64,000 bases of DNA from Pseudomonadota bacterium (lineage in GTDB: Bacteria; Myxococcota_A; UBA796; GCA-2862545). Shown piece after piece: positions 53,834 through 62,775 of the stretch. The notes beneath the pieces were generated by a model. The model saw only the letters and a list, made by a program, of their open reading frames with translations. It was not told where the DNA came from and searched no databases. A program made the translations under genes and the position numbers. Location: assembly GCA_023954855.1 (NCBI GenBank), contig JAGSGY010000018.1, positions 20,106-84,105 of the forward strand, in the 5' to 3' direction. Each line of letters starts with the position of its first letter. Position 1 is the first letter of the stretch.

Positions 53834-54099
53834 CGGAAGGCTCGGGCGCTGGACGCGCGCCAGCTCCATTGCGGGCTTTGGCAGGTATTTTCGCACAACC
53901 AGTTGGGCCAATTGGTGCAGTATCCTCCGGGACCGGTGCACGAGGGCAGACGCTGCGAGAGCAAGCCAGCCCCCCCGCGGGCAACGATGAACTGTGCGTG
54001 CAGTACTCGGGTTCGACGGCGAGAACTGAGGGGGCGTGTCGACGCCCAATCGCGCCGACAGTCCACCCCTGTTGCTACTCTCGCAAGGTTGGAGTTGCG

Positions 54100-55248
54100 A
54101 TGAGCGAACAATCGAATTCAGACGCCCCCATTCTTCCCACGCGGCGAATGCTCCGAAGGCGCCTGCTCGCCGCTATTGGCTCGGCGAGCCTCGGCACCCT
54201 CTCAGGTTGCTGGTCCGCCGGCTCGAGCGGCTGTCCCAGCAGCCCACTTGTCGATCAAGTCGCGGGCACGCTCGCAGACGGCGCCGAGGCGTGCCCGCCC
54301 AATCCGTTCTACGCGGCCGACCAGTTCTCGGACCTCGTGCCCGCCTACTGCACACCTCCCGCCGAGGACTATTGGCGCGACACGGGAGACCCGTACTGGG
54401 GGGGAATCCAAGTGACGGACGTCCGCCTCCTTCGCAAGCTCGGCGATGAGTGCCGCTACGAGCTGTCGTGCGATTACACCCCAGACTGCCCCGGCGGGAG
54501 GCCCATCCATCGTGACGGCGCACCCGTGCTCGCCGAAGCCGTGGAGCGACCAGACTGGCGGGCCTCTCTCACGCCCAACCTATCGAACCTGGATGAAGCG
54601 GACCGCGCGCGCTTGGCAGCCTACTGGTTCCGCGCGGCCAGCGAAGAACACAGCTCCATCGCCGGGTTCAACCGCCTAGCAATGGAGTTGCTCGCCCACG
54701 GCGCCCCCCCGAATCTGGTGCAAGCCACGCTTCGCGCCGCACTCGATGAAGTCGCCCACGCCCAGGACGCGTTTGCACTCGCCAGCGCCTTCACGGGCCA
54801 GCCCCTCGGCCCAGCGGGACTTCCGCTCGGACCACAGGTCGAACTCTCGAAGACGCTCGTGGAACTCGCAGTTTCGACCGCGCGCGAAGGTGCTGTCGGC
54901 GAGGCGTTGGCGGCCCAGCTCGCCGCGTCTCGTCTCCAGCGGGCGACCGACCCAGCGGTTCGGGCGGTGCTCGAGCGCGTCGCGCAGGAAGAAGCGCAAC
55001 ACGCCGAGCTCGCCTGGCGCATCCTACGGTGGGCCTTGGAGATTGGCGGCGCACCCGTTCACACCGCGCTTTCCGCTGTATTCGACGAGCTTGCGCACTC
55101 GAGCCCGCCGACGAGCGTGCAACCAAGCGAGCTCGAGTCCCACGGCATGTTGGGCGCCGACGCCGACTCTCTCGAAGTTCACCAATGCATCCACCGAGTC
55201 CTGCTTCCGGTGGCAGCGACCCTACTGGCCACGCAGAGGGCGGCGTGA
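54100..55248 (+). CDS. Exported ferritin-like domain lipoprotein
   Basis: A 382-residue protein. The N-terminus is a twin-Arg-rich signal (RRMLRRRLLAAIGSASLGTLSGC) ending in a lipobox, so it may be Tat-exported. The region before about 150 is Cys-rich. A four-helix ferritin-like domain follows: EEHSSIAGFNRLAMEL, then DEVAHAQDAFALASAF, then QLAASRLQRATD, then QEEAQHAELAWRIL. The ExxH pairs are the diiron ligands. Oxidase, peroxidase or iron-binding activity is likely but unproven. Similar proteins occur repeatedly in myxobacterial genomes. GGAG precedes the ATG. The next gene starts on its stop. Confidence 0.78.
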   Translation: MSEQSNSDAPILPTRRMLRRRLLAAIGSASLGTLSGCWSAGSSGCPSSPLVDQVAGTLADGAEACPPNPFYAADQFSDLVPAYCTPPAEDYWRDTGDPYWGGIQVTDVRLLRKLGDECRYELSCDYTPDCPGGRPIHRDGAPVLAEAVERPDWRASLTPNLSNLDEADRARLAAYWFRAASEEHSSIAGFNRLAMELLAHGAPPNLVQATLRAALDEVAHAQDAFALASAFTGQPLGPAGLPLGPQVELSKTLVELAVSTAREGAVGEALAAQLAASRLQRATDPAVRAVLERVAQEEAQHAELAWRILRWALEIGGAPVHTALSAVFDELAHSSPPTSVQPSELESHGMLGADADSLEVHQCIHRVLLPVAATLLATQRAA

Positions 55249-55847
55249 TGCGCCCCGGCCTGCTCATCACCATTGCCGCGGTACTTGTCGCCTGCAAGCC
55301 CATGCCCGAGCGCTGCGTTCGAGGCACTTTCCTCGATGAGGCCCGGCGTGAGTGCGTGCCCATGGTCCCCGAGGACTACCCGGGAGAGACAGAGCCACCC
55401 GCGCCGGAGGGCGGACCCATCGGCCAGTACGACGGTCCGTGGCAACTCGCCACAGTCGACTCCGAGTGTGACGGCGCAGCGTTTGTGGTCGAGATCACCA
55501 CAGACGGCTGGGCTGCGAACATGCGGTTTCGCATCGGCGACACGAGCGGATGGTCGGGGGGGCCAACGACCGATGTCACCCGCGAAAACCATCCGATGAA
55601 CCAGGTGGACTTCGCCCAGGACGGTAGCTGGGATCGCTGGGACCTCATCCTCGAGGGCGCGGTGGCCAGCCAAGCCGTGACCCTCGGCACCTCATCCCAG
55701 TTTGACTGCGCCCAGACGGGCCTGACCTTTCGTGCCGACATGCTGGACGACTCGAGTGGATTGATGGACTGCGGGATCTGGGGGGATCAGCCGGACGCGT
55801 TTTGGAACGAAGCCCTGGGCTGGGACTGCGACTGCTTCGACTGCTAG
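55248..55847 (+). CDS. Lipoprotein of unknown function
   Basis: A 199-residue lipoprotein (lipobox L-V-A-Cys near 16). It has a small Cys-containing segment near the start (ERCVRGTFLDEARRECVP), then a Gly/Pro linker. A beta-sandwich-like domain follows (WQLATVDSECDGAAFVVEITTDGWAANMRFRIGDTSG), and the protein ends in Cys-Asp repeats (GWDCDCFDC). The ATG overlaps the stop of the ferritin-like gene (TGATG), so the two proteins are co-translated and may act together outside the inner membrane. I recognise no family. Confidence 0.65.
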   Translation: MRPGLLITIAAVLVACKPMPERCVRGTFLDEARRECVPMVPEDYPGETEPPAPEGGPIGQYDGPWQLATVDSECDGAAFVVEITTDGWAANMRFRIGDTSGWSGGPTTDVTRENHPMNQVDFAQDGSWDRWDLILEGAVASQAVTLGTSSQFDCAQTGLTFRADMLDDSSGLMDCGIWGDQPDAFWNEALGWDCDCFDC

Positions 55848-55889
55848 CCACGCGCCGCCCGTCGACAGTCTCAGCGGCTTCAGATCGCG

Positions 55890-58800
55890 CTAGCGCACGC
55901 GAATTAGGCCCTTGTAGTCCTCGACAAAGCCCGCGTCCTTGAACAGCGAAGCGAAGCGGCTCTCCTTGGCCCCCTCGCCGTCGATCCGCACGATCTTCAG
56001 GCTCTTGTGGCGGTCGAAGGCCCCCACCCACGCCTCGACGGCGCGCTCCGCAAGTGCGGGCTCGGTGAAGGCTTCAAGGGTGATGAAGCGCTTGCCACCG
56101 CGGTCGACCCAGAGCGCGGCACGGCCGTCGACCAGCACAACCTTGGCGCCGACAGCACGACGCGGGGTCTGTGCGCACGGGCCCCAGGCCAGCATCGAGC
56201 CGTAGGGGTTTGCCGGGTCGACGGCGGCGAGCACCAGCGCGGTGCCGGCCTGATCGCGCTGCCCGCGCAGCCTGTCGACGGTGCCAGGAAGGGCAAACTG
56301 TGCGCCGTCGAGCCCCTCGACAAAGTGACCGCGGCGGGACTTGCCCTGCTCTTCCATCGCGCGAAGCAGGCGGTAGACGGCGGTGAAGCCCCCCTCGACC
56401 CCTTCGAGCGCAGCCACAGCGCGGGACACAACGCCGTAGCGTTCGAGCCAGGTCATGGCGCGGGCGTGCGCAGCCTCGGTGGGTGTCACCTCTCGGTAGC
56501 GAAGCTCGCGCACCAAGCTCCAGCGCCCCCCGGCGAAGCGCGTCGATCCCTTGCGCGACCGCTTCGAGGTCTTGAGACTGCGGAGCGGTAGGAAGCCGTC
56601 GTTAGTGACATGACCCGCCCAAACCAAGTCCCAGAGCGCCGGGAGCAGGTCCTCGGTGGTGGCCCCGGTGGCGCCTTGCAGCACAGTGAGAAAGCTCGCG
56701 CCACGCTGCTCGAGGTGCTCGAGAATAGCGACGTGCAGCTCTCCTTCGGGACGTTCGCCCTCTTCGCCCAACAGCAGCGGCGCCGCCTCACGCCGAAGCA
56801 GCATCACCCGTCCGTCGCGCGATCCGAGAGGCCCCGCACCGACCCAGACCCACTCGCCTGTGGCGGCAAGTTCATCGAGCTGTGCGGGCCGGTATCCGGG
56901 CACGCGAGCCGGCAAGATTTCGCCCTCGAGCACGGACCAAGCCAGCGGAAGGCCCTCGAGCTGCAGCAACACCTCGCGGAGCCGGCCGGTGCCCCCGCGC
57001 TTGCCACCGATCCCGTGCCAGGACGCGAGAAAGCGTCCGAGCACCGCGCCATCGACGGGCTCGACCTCACGGCGCAGCTTCGCGAGGCTGCGGCGCTTGA
57101 GGCGACGAAGCACATCGACATGGCACCACTCGATTCGAGAGCCACCAGGCCGCATCTCTCCTCGGACCAGCAGGCCATCGCCCTCGAGACCCTGCAGGAT
57201 CGGCTCGACAGCACCTGCGAGCACACCAAAGCGCGACGCAAGCTGTTCGGTCAGGAAGGGACCTCGTGTGCGCGCGAAGCGAAGCATCAGCGAGACCAGA
57301 GGTGACTCAGGCTCCTCCATGAACGCCGCGGGAAGTCCGGGAGCAATCGCGACGCCGAGTCCGTGTAGGTACCGGCCGGCGTCTTCTGCGGCGATCCAGC
57401 GTGACTCACCGGCAAGGCGGATCGACACCACCCGGCGCTGGGCGATCAGCTCCTCGACCCAGGCAGCCGGCGGCTCCACCGAGCGTTGATCGAGCTCTTC
57501 GGCGGTCAGATCTCCGACGCGTCTGAGCAAGTCGTGAACGTGATCCGCGTCCTTGCACAGCCGCTCTTCGACTAAGCCAAGCAGCTCGCGCTCAACCTCG
57601 TCCACCGCGTCGCGATCAAGCAAGTCGCGAAGCGCTTCCTGTCCAAGCAACTCGCGAAGCAGGCTGCGGTCGAGGGTCAGCGCCTGGGCCCGTCGCTCGG
57701 CGAGCGGTGAGTCCCCCTCGTACATAAAGGCCGCGGTGTAGGCGAAGACCAGTGAGCGCGCGAAGGGCGATGGCGTGCGGGTCTCGACGAACTCCACCTG
57801 CACCTCGCGGCTGCGAATCTGGCCGAGCAAGGTCTTGAGCGCATCGAGGTCAAAGACGTCCGAGAGGCACTCGCGGTAGGTCTCGAGCATGATCGGGAAC
57901 GACGGAAAGCGCTCGACGACCTTCTGAAGCTGCTGCGCCTTGAGACGCTGCGCCCAGAGCGGACTGCGCTTGTCGGGACGACGCTTCGGCAGCAGCAGTG
58001 CACGGCCCGCATTCTCGCGAAAGCGCGCGGCAAACACACTGGAGTGGGCAAGCTGCTCGACGACCAGGTCCTCGAGTTCTTCGGGCTCCGGAAACAGCCA
58101 CGCCTCTTCCGGCAGCTCATCGGTGTCGGCAAGGCGCAGTACGATGCCATCGTCAGTGTGCATGGCGTGTACATCAAAGGCCGCGCGCGAGGCCAAGAGC
58201 GACTGCAGCGCGAGGGCCCAGGGCGCATGAACCTTGGCGCCGAACGGCGACAGCACGCAGATACGCCAGTCTCCCAGCTCGTCCTTGAAGCGCTCGACCA
58301 CGATGCGGCGGTCGGTGGGCAACACCCCGGTGGCTTCGCGCTGAGCGGCCAGGTAGTCGACGAGATTCTTGGAAGCGAGGGCGTCAAGCGGGGTGTGCTC
58401 TTGCAGCCAGCTCCGCCCCTCTTGGCCGGGTCGCGCGTCGAGCTCGCGGACAAAGGACCCAAGGCGACGGCCGAGATCGAGCGGACGACCGGGACGGTCA
58501 CCATGCCAAAACGGGAGCCTGCCGGGCTCACCGGGCGCCGGCGAGACGATGACCTTGTCTCGGGTCAGCTCTTCGATGCGCCAGGAGCTGGCGCCGAGGA
58601 TGATCACATCGCCGCGGCGAGACTCGTGCACCATCTCCTCGTCGAGCTCACCCAAGCGCGGGCCCCCATCCCCCAGGAACACACCAAACAGGCCGCGGTC
58701 CGGGATGGTGCCGGCGTTCATCAGCGCGAGCATGCCTGAGCCCTTTCGCGCGGCCAGCTCATCCTTCGTGCGGTCCCAACTCAAGCGCGGGCGCATGTCG

Positions 58801-60266
58801 GCAAGCTCGTCCGACGGGTAGTGGCCCGAGAGCATGTCGAGGACCGCATCAAAGCTCGATCTCGGAAGCTCGGCGTAGGGGTAGGCCGACCGCACGAGTG
58901 CGAAGAGCTCATCGGGCTTCCACGTGCGTCCCGCGCACGCCGAGACCAGGTGCTGCGCGAGCACATCGAGGCAGTTGCGGGGCACGCGCGTCTCTTCAAT
59001 CGCGCCCTCGCGCATGGCCTGAGCCACGACCGCGGAGAGCAGCAAATCACCCTTGAACTTCGGGAAGATCACGCCCTCGGAGAGCTCGCCGACACCGTGA
59101 CCCGCACGCCCGACCCGCTGCAGGCCACCCGCGACCGAGTGCGGTGCCTCGATCTGCACCACCAGATCGACCGCCCCCATGTCGATGCCGAGCTCCAGCG
59201 TCGACGTGGCGACCAATGCAGGCAGCTCACCGGCCTTGAGCAGCTCTTCGATGGCCTCGCGCTGATGCCTGGCCACCGAGCCGTGGTGCGCGCGGACCAG
59301 CTCTTCGCCCGCCAGATCGTTCAGCCGCTGCGCAAGCCGCTCGCAGAGCAGTCGCGAGTTGGTGAACACGATGGTCGTACGGTGCGAACGGATCAGTGCC
59401 AGCAGGCGCGGATAGATGGCCGGCCAGATCGACGGCTTGAGGGTCTTGCCCGACGACGAGGTCGGAGCCGCACCCTTGGCCGTCATGTGCGTGCCGACGC
59501 GCTCGGCTGCCGAGGTCACGGTGGAAGGACCGATGCTCACCGGCTGGTCCATGTCCTCGACGGGCACCTGAATCGACAGCTCGATGTGCGGCGGCTCTGA
59601 GGTGTCGACGATGGCGACCTCGCGCCCACCACCGAGAAACGCCGCGATGCGCTCGAGCGGCCGCTGGGTCGCTGAGAGCCCGATGCGCTGCGGATCGTCG
59701 TCACAGAGATCCGCCAAGCGCTCCATCGACAGCGACATGTGCACACCGCGCTTGGTGCCCGCCATCGCGTGAATCTCGTCGATGATCACCGTCTCGACGG
59801 TGCGCAGGTTCTCGCGCGCAGACGAGCCGAGAAGCAGGAACAGAGACTCGGGGGTGGTGACCAACACATCGGGCGGATTGCGCAGCATCCGCTGGCGGTC
59901 GCGCTGCGACGTGTCACCCGTCCGAACCGCCAGCGAGATCGGCGTGAACGGTTCCCCGAGCCGCTCGGCCACTCTCGCCATGCCCACGAGCGGCGCGCGC
60001 AGGTTTCGCTCGACGTCGTAGGCAAGCGCCTTCATCGGCGAGACGTACAGCAGCCGCACGCCCTTGGCCTCGCCGCGCTCGGTGCGAGACAGCCGGTCCA
60101 GCGCCGCCAGAAAGGCCGCCAGCGTCTTTCCCGACCCGGTCGGTGCCAGCAACAGTGCATGGTCGCCCGCGGCAAGGTGGGGCCAGCCGAGCTGCTGCAC
60201 CTTGGTCGGCGCAGAGAAAGCCTCGGCGAACCAAGTGCGAGTGGCGGGAGCGAAGAAGTCGAACAT
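55890..60266 (-). CDS. lhr: Lhr-type DEAD/DEAH ATP-dependent helicase
   Basis: A 1,458-residue superfamily 2 helicase. Walker A is APTGSGKT (about 40-47), and VSPMKAL, TTPESLFLLL, DEIH (Walker B) and SATQRP follow. The C-terminal helicase half has VFTNSRLLCERL, VATSTLELGIDMGAVDLVVQ and QRVGRAGH. The long C-terminal Lhr-specific region contains winged-helix and DNA-binding parts. Lhr proteins translocate 3'-5' on single-stranded DNA and unwind RNA:DNA hybrids. The frame extends 40 codons upstream of the chosen ATG without family similarity. It stands alone here. Confidence 0.88.
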   Translation of the reverse strand: MFDFFAPATRTWFAEAFSAPTKVQQLGWPHLAAGDHALLLAPTGSGKTLAAFLAALDRLSRTERGEAKGVRLLYVSPMKALAYDVERNLRAPLVGMARVAERLGEPFTPISLAVRTGDTSQRDRQRMLRNPPDVLVTTPESLFLLLGSSARENLRTVETVIIDEIHAMAGTKRGVHMSLSMERLADLCDDDPQRIGLSATQRPLERIAAFLGGGREVAIVDTSEPPHIELSIQVPVEDMDQPVSIGPSTVTSAAERVGTHMTAKGAAPTSSSGKTLKPSIWPAIYPRLLALIRSHRTTIVFTNSRLLCERLAQRLNDLAGEELVRAHHGSVARHQREAIEELLKAGELPALVATSTLELGIDMGAVDLVVQIEAPHSVAGGLQRVGRAGHGVGELSEGVIFPKFKGDLLLSAVVAQAMREGAIEETRVPRNCLDVLAQHLVSACAGRTWKPDELFALVRSAYPYAELPRSSFDAVLDMLSGHYPSDELADMRPRLSWDRTKDELAARKGSGMLALMNAGTIPDRGLFGVFLGDGGPRLGELDEEMVHESRRGDVIILGASSWRIEELTRDKVIVSPAPGEPGRLPFWHGDRPGRPLDLGRRLGSFVRELDARPGQEGRSWLQEHTPLDALASKNLVDYLAAQREATGVLPTDRRIVVERFKDELGDWRICVLSPFGAKVHAPWALALQSLLASRAAFDVHAMHTDDGIVLRLADTDELPEEAWLFPEPEELEDLVVEQLAHSSVFAARFRENAGRALLLPKRRPDKRSPLWAQRLKAQQLQKVVERFPSFPIMLETYRECLSDVFDLDALKTLLGQIRSREVQVEFVETRTPSPFARSLVFAYTAAFMYEGDSPLAERRAQALTLDRSLLRELLGQEALRDLLDRDAVDEVERELLGLVEERLCKDADHVHDLLRRVGDLTAEELDQRSVEPPAAWVEELIAQRRVVSIRLAGESRWIAAEDAGRYLHGLGVAIAPGLPAAFMEEPESPLVSLMLRFARTRGPFLTEQLASRFGVLAGAVEPILQGLEGDGLLVRGEMRPGGSRIEWCHVDVLRRLKRRSLAKLRREVEPVDGAVLGRFLASWHGIGGKRGGTGRLREVLLQLEGLPLAWSVLEGEILPARVPGYRPAQLDELAATGEWVWVGAGPLGSRDGRVMLLRREAAPLLLGEEGERPEGELHVAILEHLEQRGASFLTVLQGATGATTEDLLPALWDLVWAGHVTNDGFLPLRSLKTSKRSRKGSTRFAGGRWSLVRELRYREVTPTEAAHARAMTWLERYGVVSRAVAALEGVEGGFTAVYRLLRAMEEQGKSRRGHFVEGLDGAQFALPGTVDRLRGQRDQAGTALVLAAVDPANPYGSMLAWGPCAQTPRRAVGAKVVLVDGRAALWVDRGGKRFITLEAFTEPALAERAVEAWVGAFDRHKSLKIVRIDGEGAKESRFASLFKDAGFVEDYKGLIRVR

Positions 60267-60333
60267 CGGCCCAGAGCCTAATCCGTGTTCCGACGGATGC
60301 GATCGGGCTGGTGGCACAGACTGGCAGCAGTGC

Positions 60334-60720
60334 TCAGAACATGCCGTTGTCGTTGGCCGCGCTGTCGGGCACCACCTGAAGCACATCCCAGTGCTCGACG
60401 ACCTTTCCGTTCACGTCGAAGCGGAAGATGTCGATGCCCGCGTAGTTGTGGTCGCCTTCCCACTCCTGAAAGCAGTGCAGCACCACATGGTCCCCTTCCG
60501 CGAACGCGCGCTTGAACGTGACCTTCTTGTTCGGCCACCCCGCTGACATGCGCTCGAAGTACTCGACGAACGCCTCTTTGCCGTCCCCGACGTGCGGGTT
60601 GTGCTGGATGTACACGTCCCCGACGTACCGCTCGACCGCGAGCCGAGGCTCGTTCTGGTTGAACATCAGGTCGTAGAAGGCCATGGCATTGGCCTTGTTG
60701 CGGTCCTGCACGTCGCCCAT
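60334..60720 (-). CDS. SnoaL-like (NTF2 superfamily) protein
   Basis: A 128-residue protein. NKANAMAFYDLMFNQNEPRLAVERYVGDVYIQHNPHVGDGKEAFVEYFERM, then a Gly-Asp-His-Val strand and WDVLQVVP at the end, match the SnoaL-like/NTF2 cone fold. The conserved His pair in IQHNPHVGDG is typical. These proteins are often isomerases or hydrolases acting on small hydrophobic compounds (ketosteroid isomerase shares the fold), but the reaction here is unknown. AGGAG precedes the ATG. It is divergent from an amidohydrolase gene 60 bases away. Confidence 0.82.
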   Translation of the reverse strand: MGDVQDRNKANAMAFYDLMFNQNEPRLAVERYVGDVYIQHNPHVGDGKEAFVEYFERMSAGWPNKKVTFKRAFAEGDHVVLHCFQEWEGDHNYAGIDIFRFDVNGKVVEHWDVLQVVPDSAANDNGMF

Positions 60721-60780
60721 GTTTTCTCCTGGAGGTCATGGCGTATCCCACGGTTCCGAGACCTGGCGTAGCATCCCGCC

Positions 60781-61647
60781 ATGATCATCGACTGCCACGC
60801 GCACTTCGAGCCCCGCATGCTCACCGCCGACCGCATCCTCGCGAAGATGGATGCCGTGGGGGTCGACCGCATCGTGTTCATCCCCGCGATGCAGGACCCG
60901 CTCCCGCACACTCCTGAGCTGTTGCTGACTGCGGTTCGTGGCCTGCTGTCGGTCGGGGCCGCACCCATCGTCGAGGCGATTCACCGCCACACCATCCGCG
61001 AGCCCGGCAAGCTCAAGCTCTCCGGCGAGACCTTCGAGATCTACGCCCGTCCCGACAATAGCGCCGTCGCCAGCCTGGTTGCCCAGCATCCCGACCGCTT
61101 CTCGGCATGGATCTTCCTGAACCCGGCGGCCGACCCCAATGTCGTCGAGACCCTCGAGCGCTGGCGCCACGAGCCCGGCATGATCGGCGTGAAGCTGCAT
61201 CCACACTGGCACGACTACCCGACCGCACAAGCCGAGCCGCTGCTCGCTCGCTGCGAAGAGCTCGGCCTTCCGGTCCTCATCCACTTCGGTTTCGGCGTGC
61301 GCGGCGACTTCGTCGGCTTGTGCAGTCGATTCCCCAAGCTGCGCATCATCTCGGCCCACGCGGGCTTCCCGTTCTTTCGAAAGCTCTGGGACCACGCCGA
61401 GACCTGCCCAAACCTGTACGTCGACCTCTCGAGCCCCTACCTCTCGGAGCGGTTGGTGCGCGCGGCCGTGAAGCGCATGGGTGCGGACCGCTGCCTGTAC
61501 GGAACCGACGCTCCCTACGGCTTTCACGAGGAAGACGGGAGCTACGACTACCGGGAGATCCTCGGCTGGGTCGAGCGCCTACCCGTGAGCAGCACCGAGC
61601 GAGAGCGCATTCTCGGTCAGACCTTCGAGCGCATCACGTCCCGGTAG
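60781..61647 (+). CDS. Amidohydrolase 2 family (TIM-barrel) enzyme
   Basis: A 288-residue metal-dependent hydrolase. The N-terminus has the metal site DCHAHFEP (residues 4-11), VKLHPHWHDYP (about 140) follows, then SAHAGFPFF (about 198) and GTDAPYG (about 243), the last carrying the catalytic Asp. This is the order of the amidohydrolase-related family, which includes decarboxylases such as ACMSD-like enzymes. The substrate is unknown. No Shine-Dalgarno sequence is visible: a TAGCAT hexamer ends six bases before the ATG, so the transcript may be leaderless. The stop overlaps the convergent AraC gene by 14 bases. Confidence 0.82.
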   Translation: MIIDCHAHFEPRMLTADRILAKMDAVGVDRIVFIPAMQDPLPHTPELLLTAVRGLLSVGAAPIVEAIHRHTIREPGKLKLSGETFEIYARPDNSAVASLVAQHPDRFSAWIFLNPAADPNVVETLERWRHEPGMIGVKLHPHWHDYPTAQAEPLLARCEELGLPVLIHFGFGVRGDFVGLCSRFPKLRIISAHAGFPFFRKLWDHAETCPNLYVDLSSPYLSERLVRAAVKRMGADRCLYGTDAPYGFHEEDGSYDYREILGWVERLPVSSTERERILGQTFERITSR

Positions 61648-62614
61648 TCTCAGCCCGACGCTTCAAGTGGGCCCTACGAAACGCGGCCGGCGTCGTCCCG
61701 AGCTGGCGCTTGAAGGCACGACCAAACGAGGCCTCGCTCTCGTAGCCGACCTGCCTGGCCACTTCGCCAACGCTCAACGGTACGTCGCCGGTCAGCGCGT
61801 TGACGGCGAGCCGCATGCGGAGCTGGGTCAAGTAGGTGAGCGGAGGGGTGCCGACGAGTCCACCGAATCGCGACGAGAAGTTCGAGCGGGACATGCCTAC
61901 GGCCTTGGCCAAGCTCGCGACCGTCCAGCCATCTGTCGGGTACCGGTGAATCAGCCGAAGTGCCTGGCCGATCGAAGGGTCGCGCAACGCTCCCAACCAG
62001 CCAGCTTCCCCGTCGGGCTGCTGTTCAAACCAGGCGCGGATGAGCTGCACGAACAGCAGCTCGACTAGACGGACGATCATCATGTCGGAGCCATCGCCCT
62101 TTCGGTGCGTCTCGTGGAGGATGAACCGAAGCGTCGTGTCGAGCCACGGAAGGGCCGTGCGCTGTTCGTAGGTGAGGTGAAACGAGGGCGGAAGCAGCGA
62201 GAGCAGCGCGTTCTGGGCATCGCCTTCAAAGCGAAGCCCCCAACCAATGACGACCGTCTGGCGCCCTCCTCCACCGTAGCTGAGGGTTGGATAGATTCCC
62301 TGCTCCGGCTCGTGCGTGTCGCCTCCCGCTGCCCTGACCTGTTCAAGCACGCGTGCGTAGGGCACGGTGGGCGTGGCCGGCTGATCGACAAAGGACTTCT
62401 GGTGGCCCGGCGAGAACATCATCAAGTCGCCGGCTTCGAGGCAGACGGGCTCCTTGCCATCGGGCAGCATGAAGCAGCTGCCCTTCTCGACCACCATGAA
62501 CGAGACGAGATTCACCACAGGGTAGGCGACCCCCCAGGGCGCAGAGAACTCGGAGCGGCGACTGACCGTTCCCTCGACCCGGAGCCAATTCAGCACGTCG
62601 GACAGCACATCCAT
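61634..62614 (-). CDS. AraC-family regulator with cupin N-terminal domain
   Basis: A 326-residue regulator. The N-terminal half (about 1-150) is a cupin-type ligand domain (PVVNLVSFMVVEKGSCFMLPDGKEPVCLEAGDLMMFSPGHQ). The C-terminal half has two HTH motifs of the AraC type (WTVASLAKAVGMSRSNFSSRFGGLVGTPPLTYLTQLRM and LSVGEVARQVGYESEASFGRAFKRQLGTTPAAFR). GGGAGGTG precedes the ATG at 62614; the frame extends 14 codons further without a signal. It is divergent from the CDGSH membrane protein and probably controls it. Confidence 0.9.
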   Translation of the reverse strand: MDVLSDVLNWLRVEGTVSRRSEFSAPWGVAYPVVNLVSFMVVEKGSCFMLPDGKEPVCLEAGDLMMFSPGHQKSFVDQPATPTVPYARVLEQVRAAGGDTHEPEQGIYPTLSYGGGGRQTVVIGWGLRFEGDAQNALLSLLPPSFHLTYEQRTALPWLDTTLRFILHETHRKGDGSDMMIVRLVELLFVQLIRAWFEQQPDGEAGWLGALRDPSIGQALRLIHRYPTDGWTVASLAKAVGMSRSNFSSRFGGLVGTPPLTYLTQLRMRLAVNALTGDVPLSVGEVARQVGYESEASFGRAFKRQLGTTPAAFRRAHLKRRAETTGT

Positions 62615-62710
62615 CGGCACCTCCCTTGGTGAGCAACTCCTCGGTTCAAGGAGCAAATAGGCCGTTCGTCTGTACTCGCCACGAGATCCTGGACGATCTG
62701 CATAAAATCA

Positions 62711-62735
62711 TGGATGAAATCGTATGTTTCATCCA
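62711..62735. promoter_or_regulatory. Perfect 9-bp inverted repeat, candidate operator for araC-type / CDGSH divergon
   Basis: Arms TGGATGAAA and TTTCATCCA with a 7-bp spacer lie in the 161-base gap between the AraC regulator and the CDGSH protein gene, about 40 bases before the latter. The gap is clearly AT-rich compared with its surroundings. A symmetric site suits a dimeric regulator. Confidence 0.55.
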
Positions 62736-62775
62736 GATACGCAGGACTATATCTCTGACACCGAATGGAGAAACA

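Noticed and set aside
53834..54099. Additional gene in the 266-base gap before the ferritin-like lipoprotein
   Set aside because: The open frame there joins the ferritin-like gene without a ribosome site or signal peptide; the gap is probably promoter and leader.
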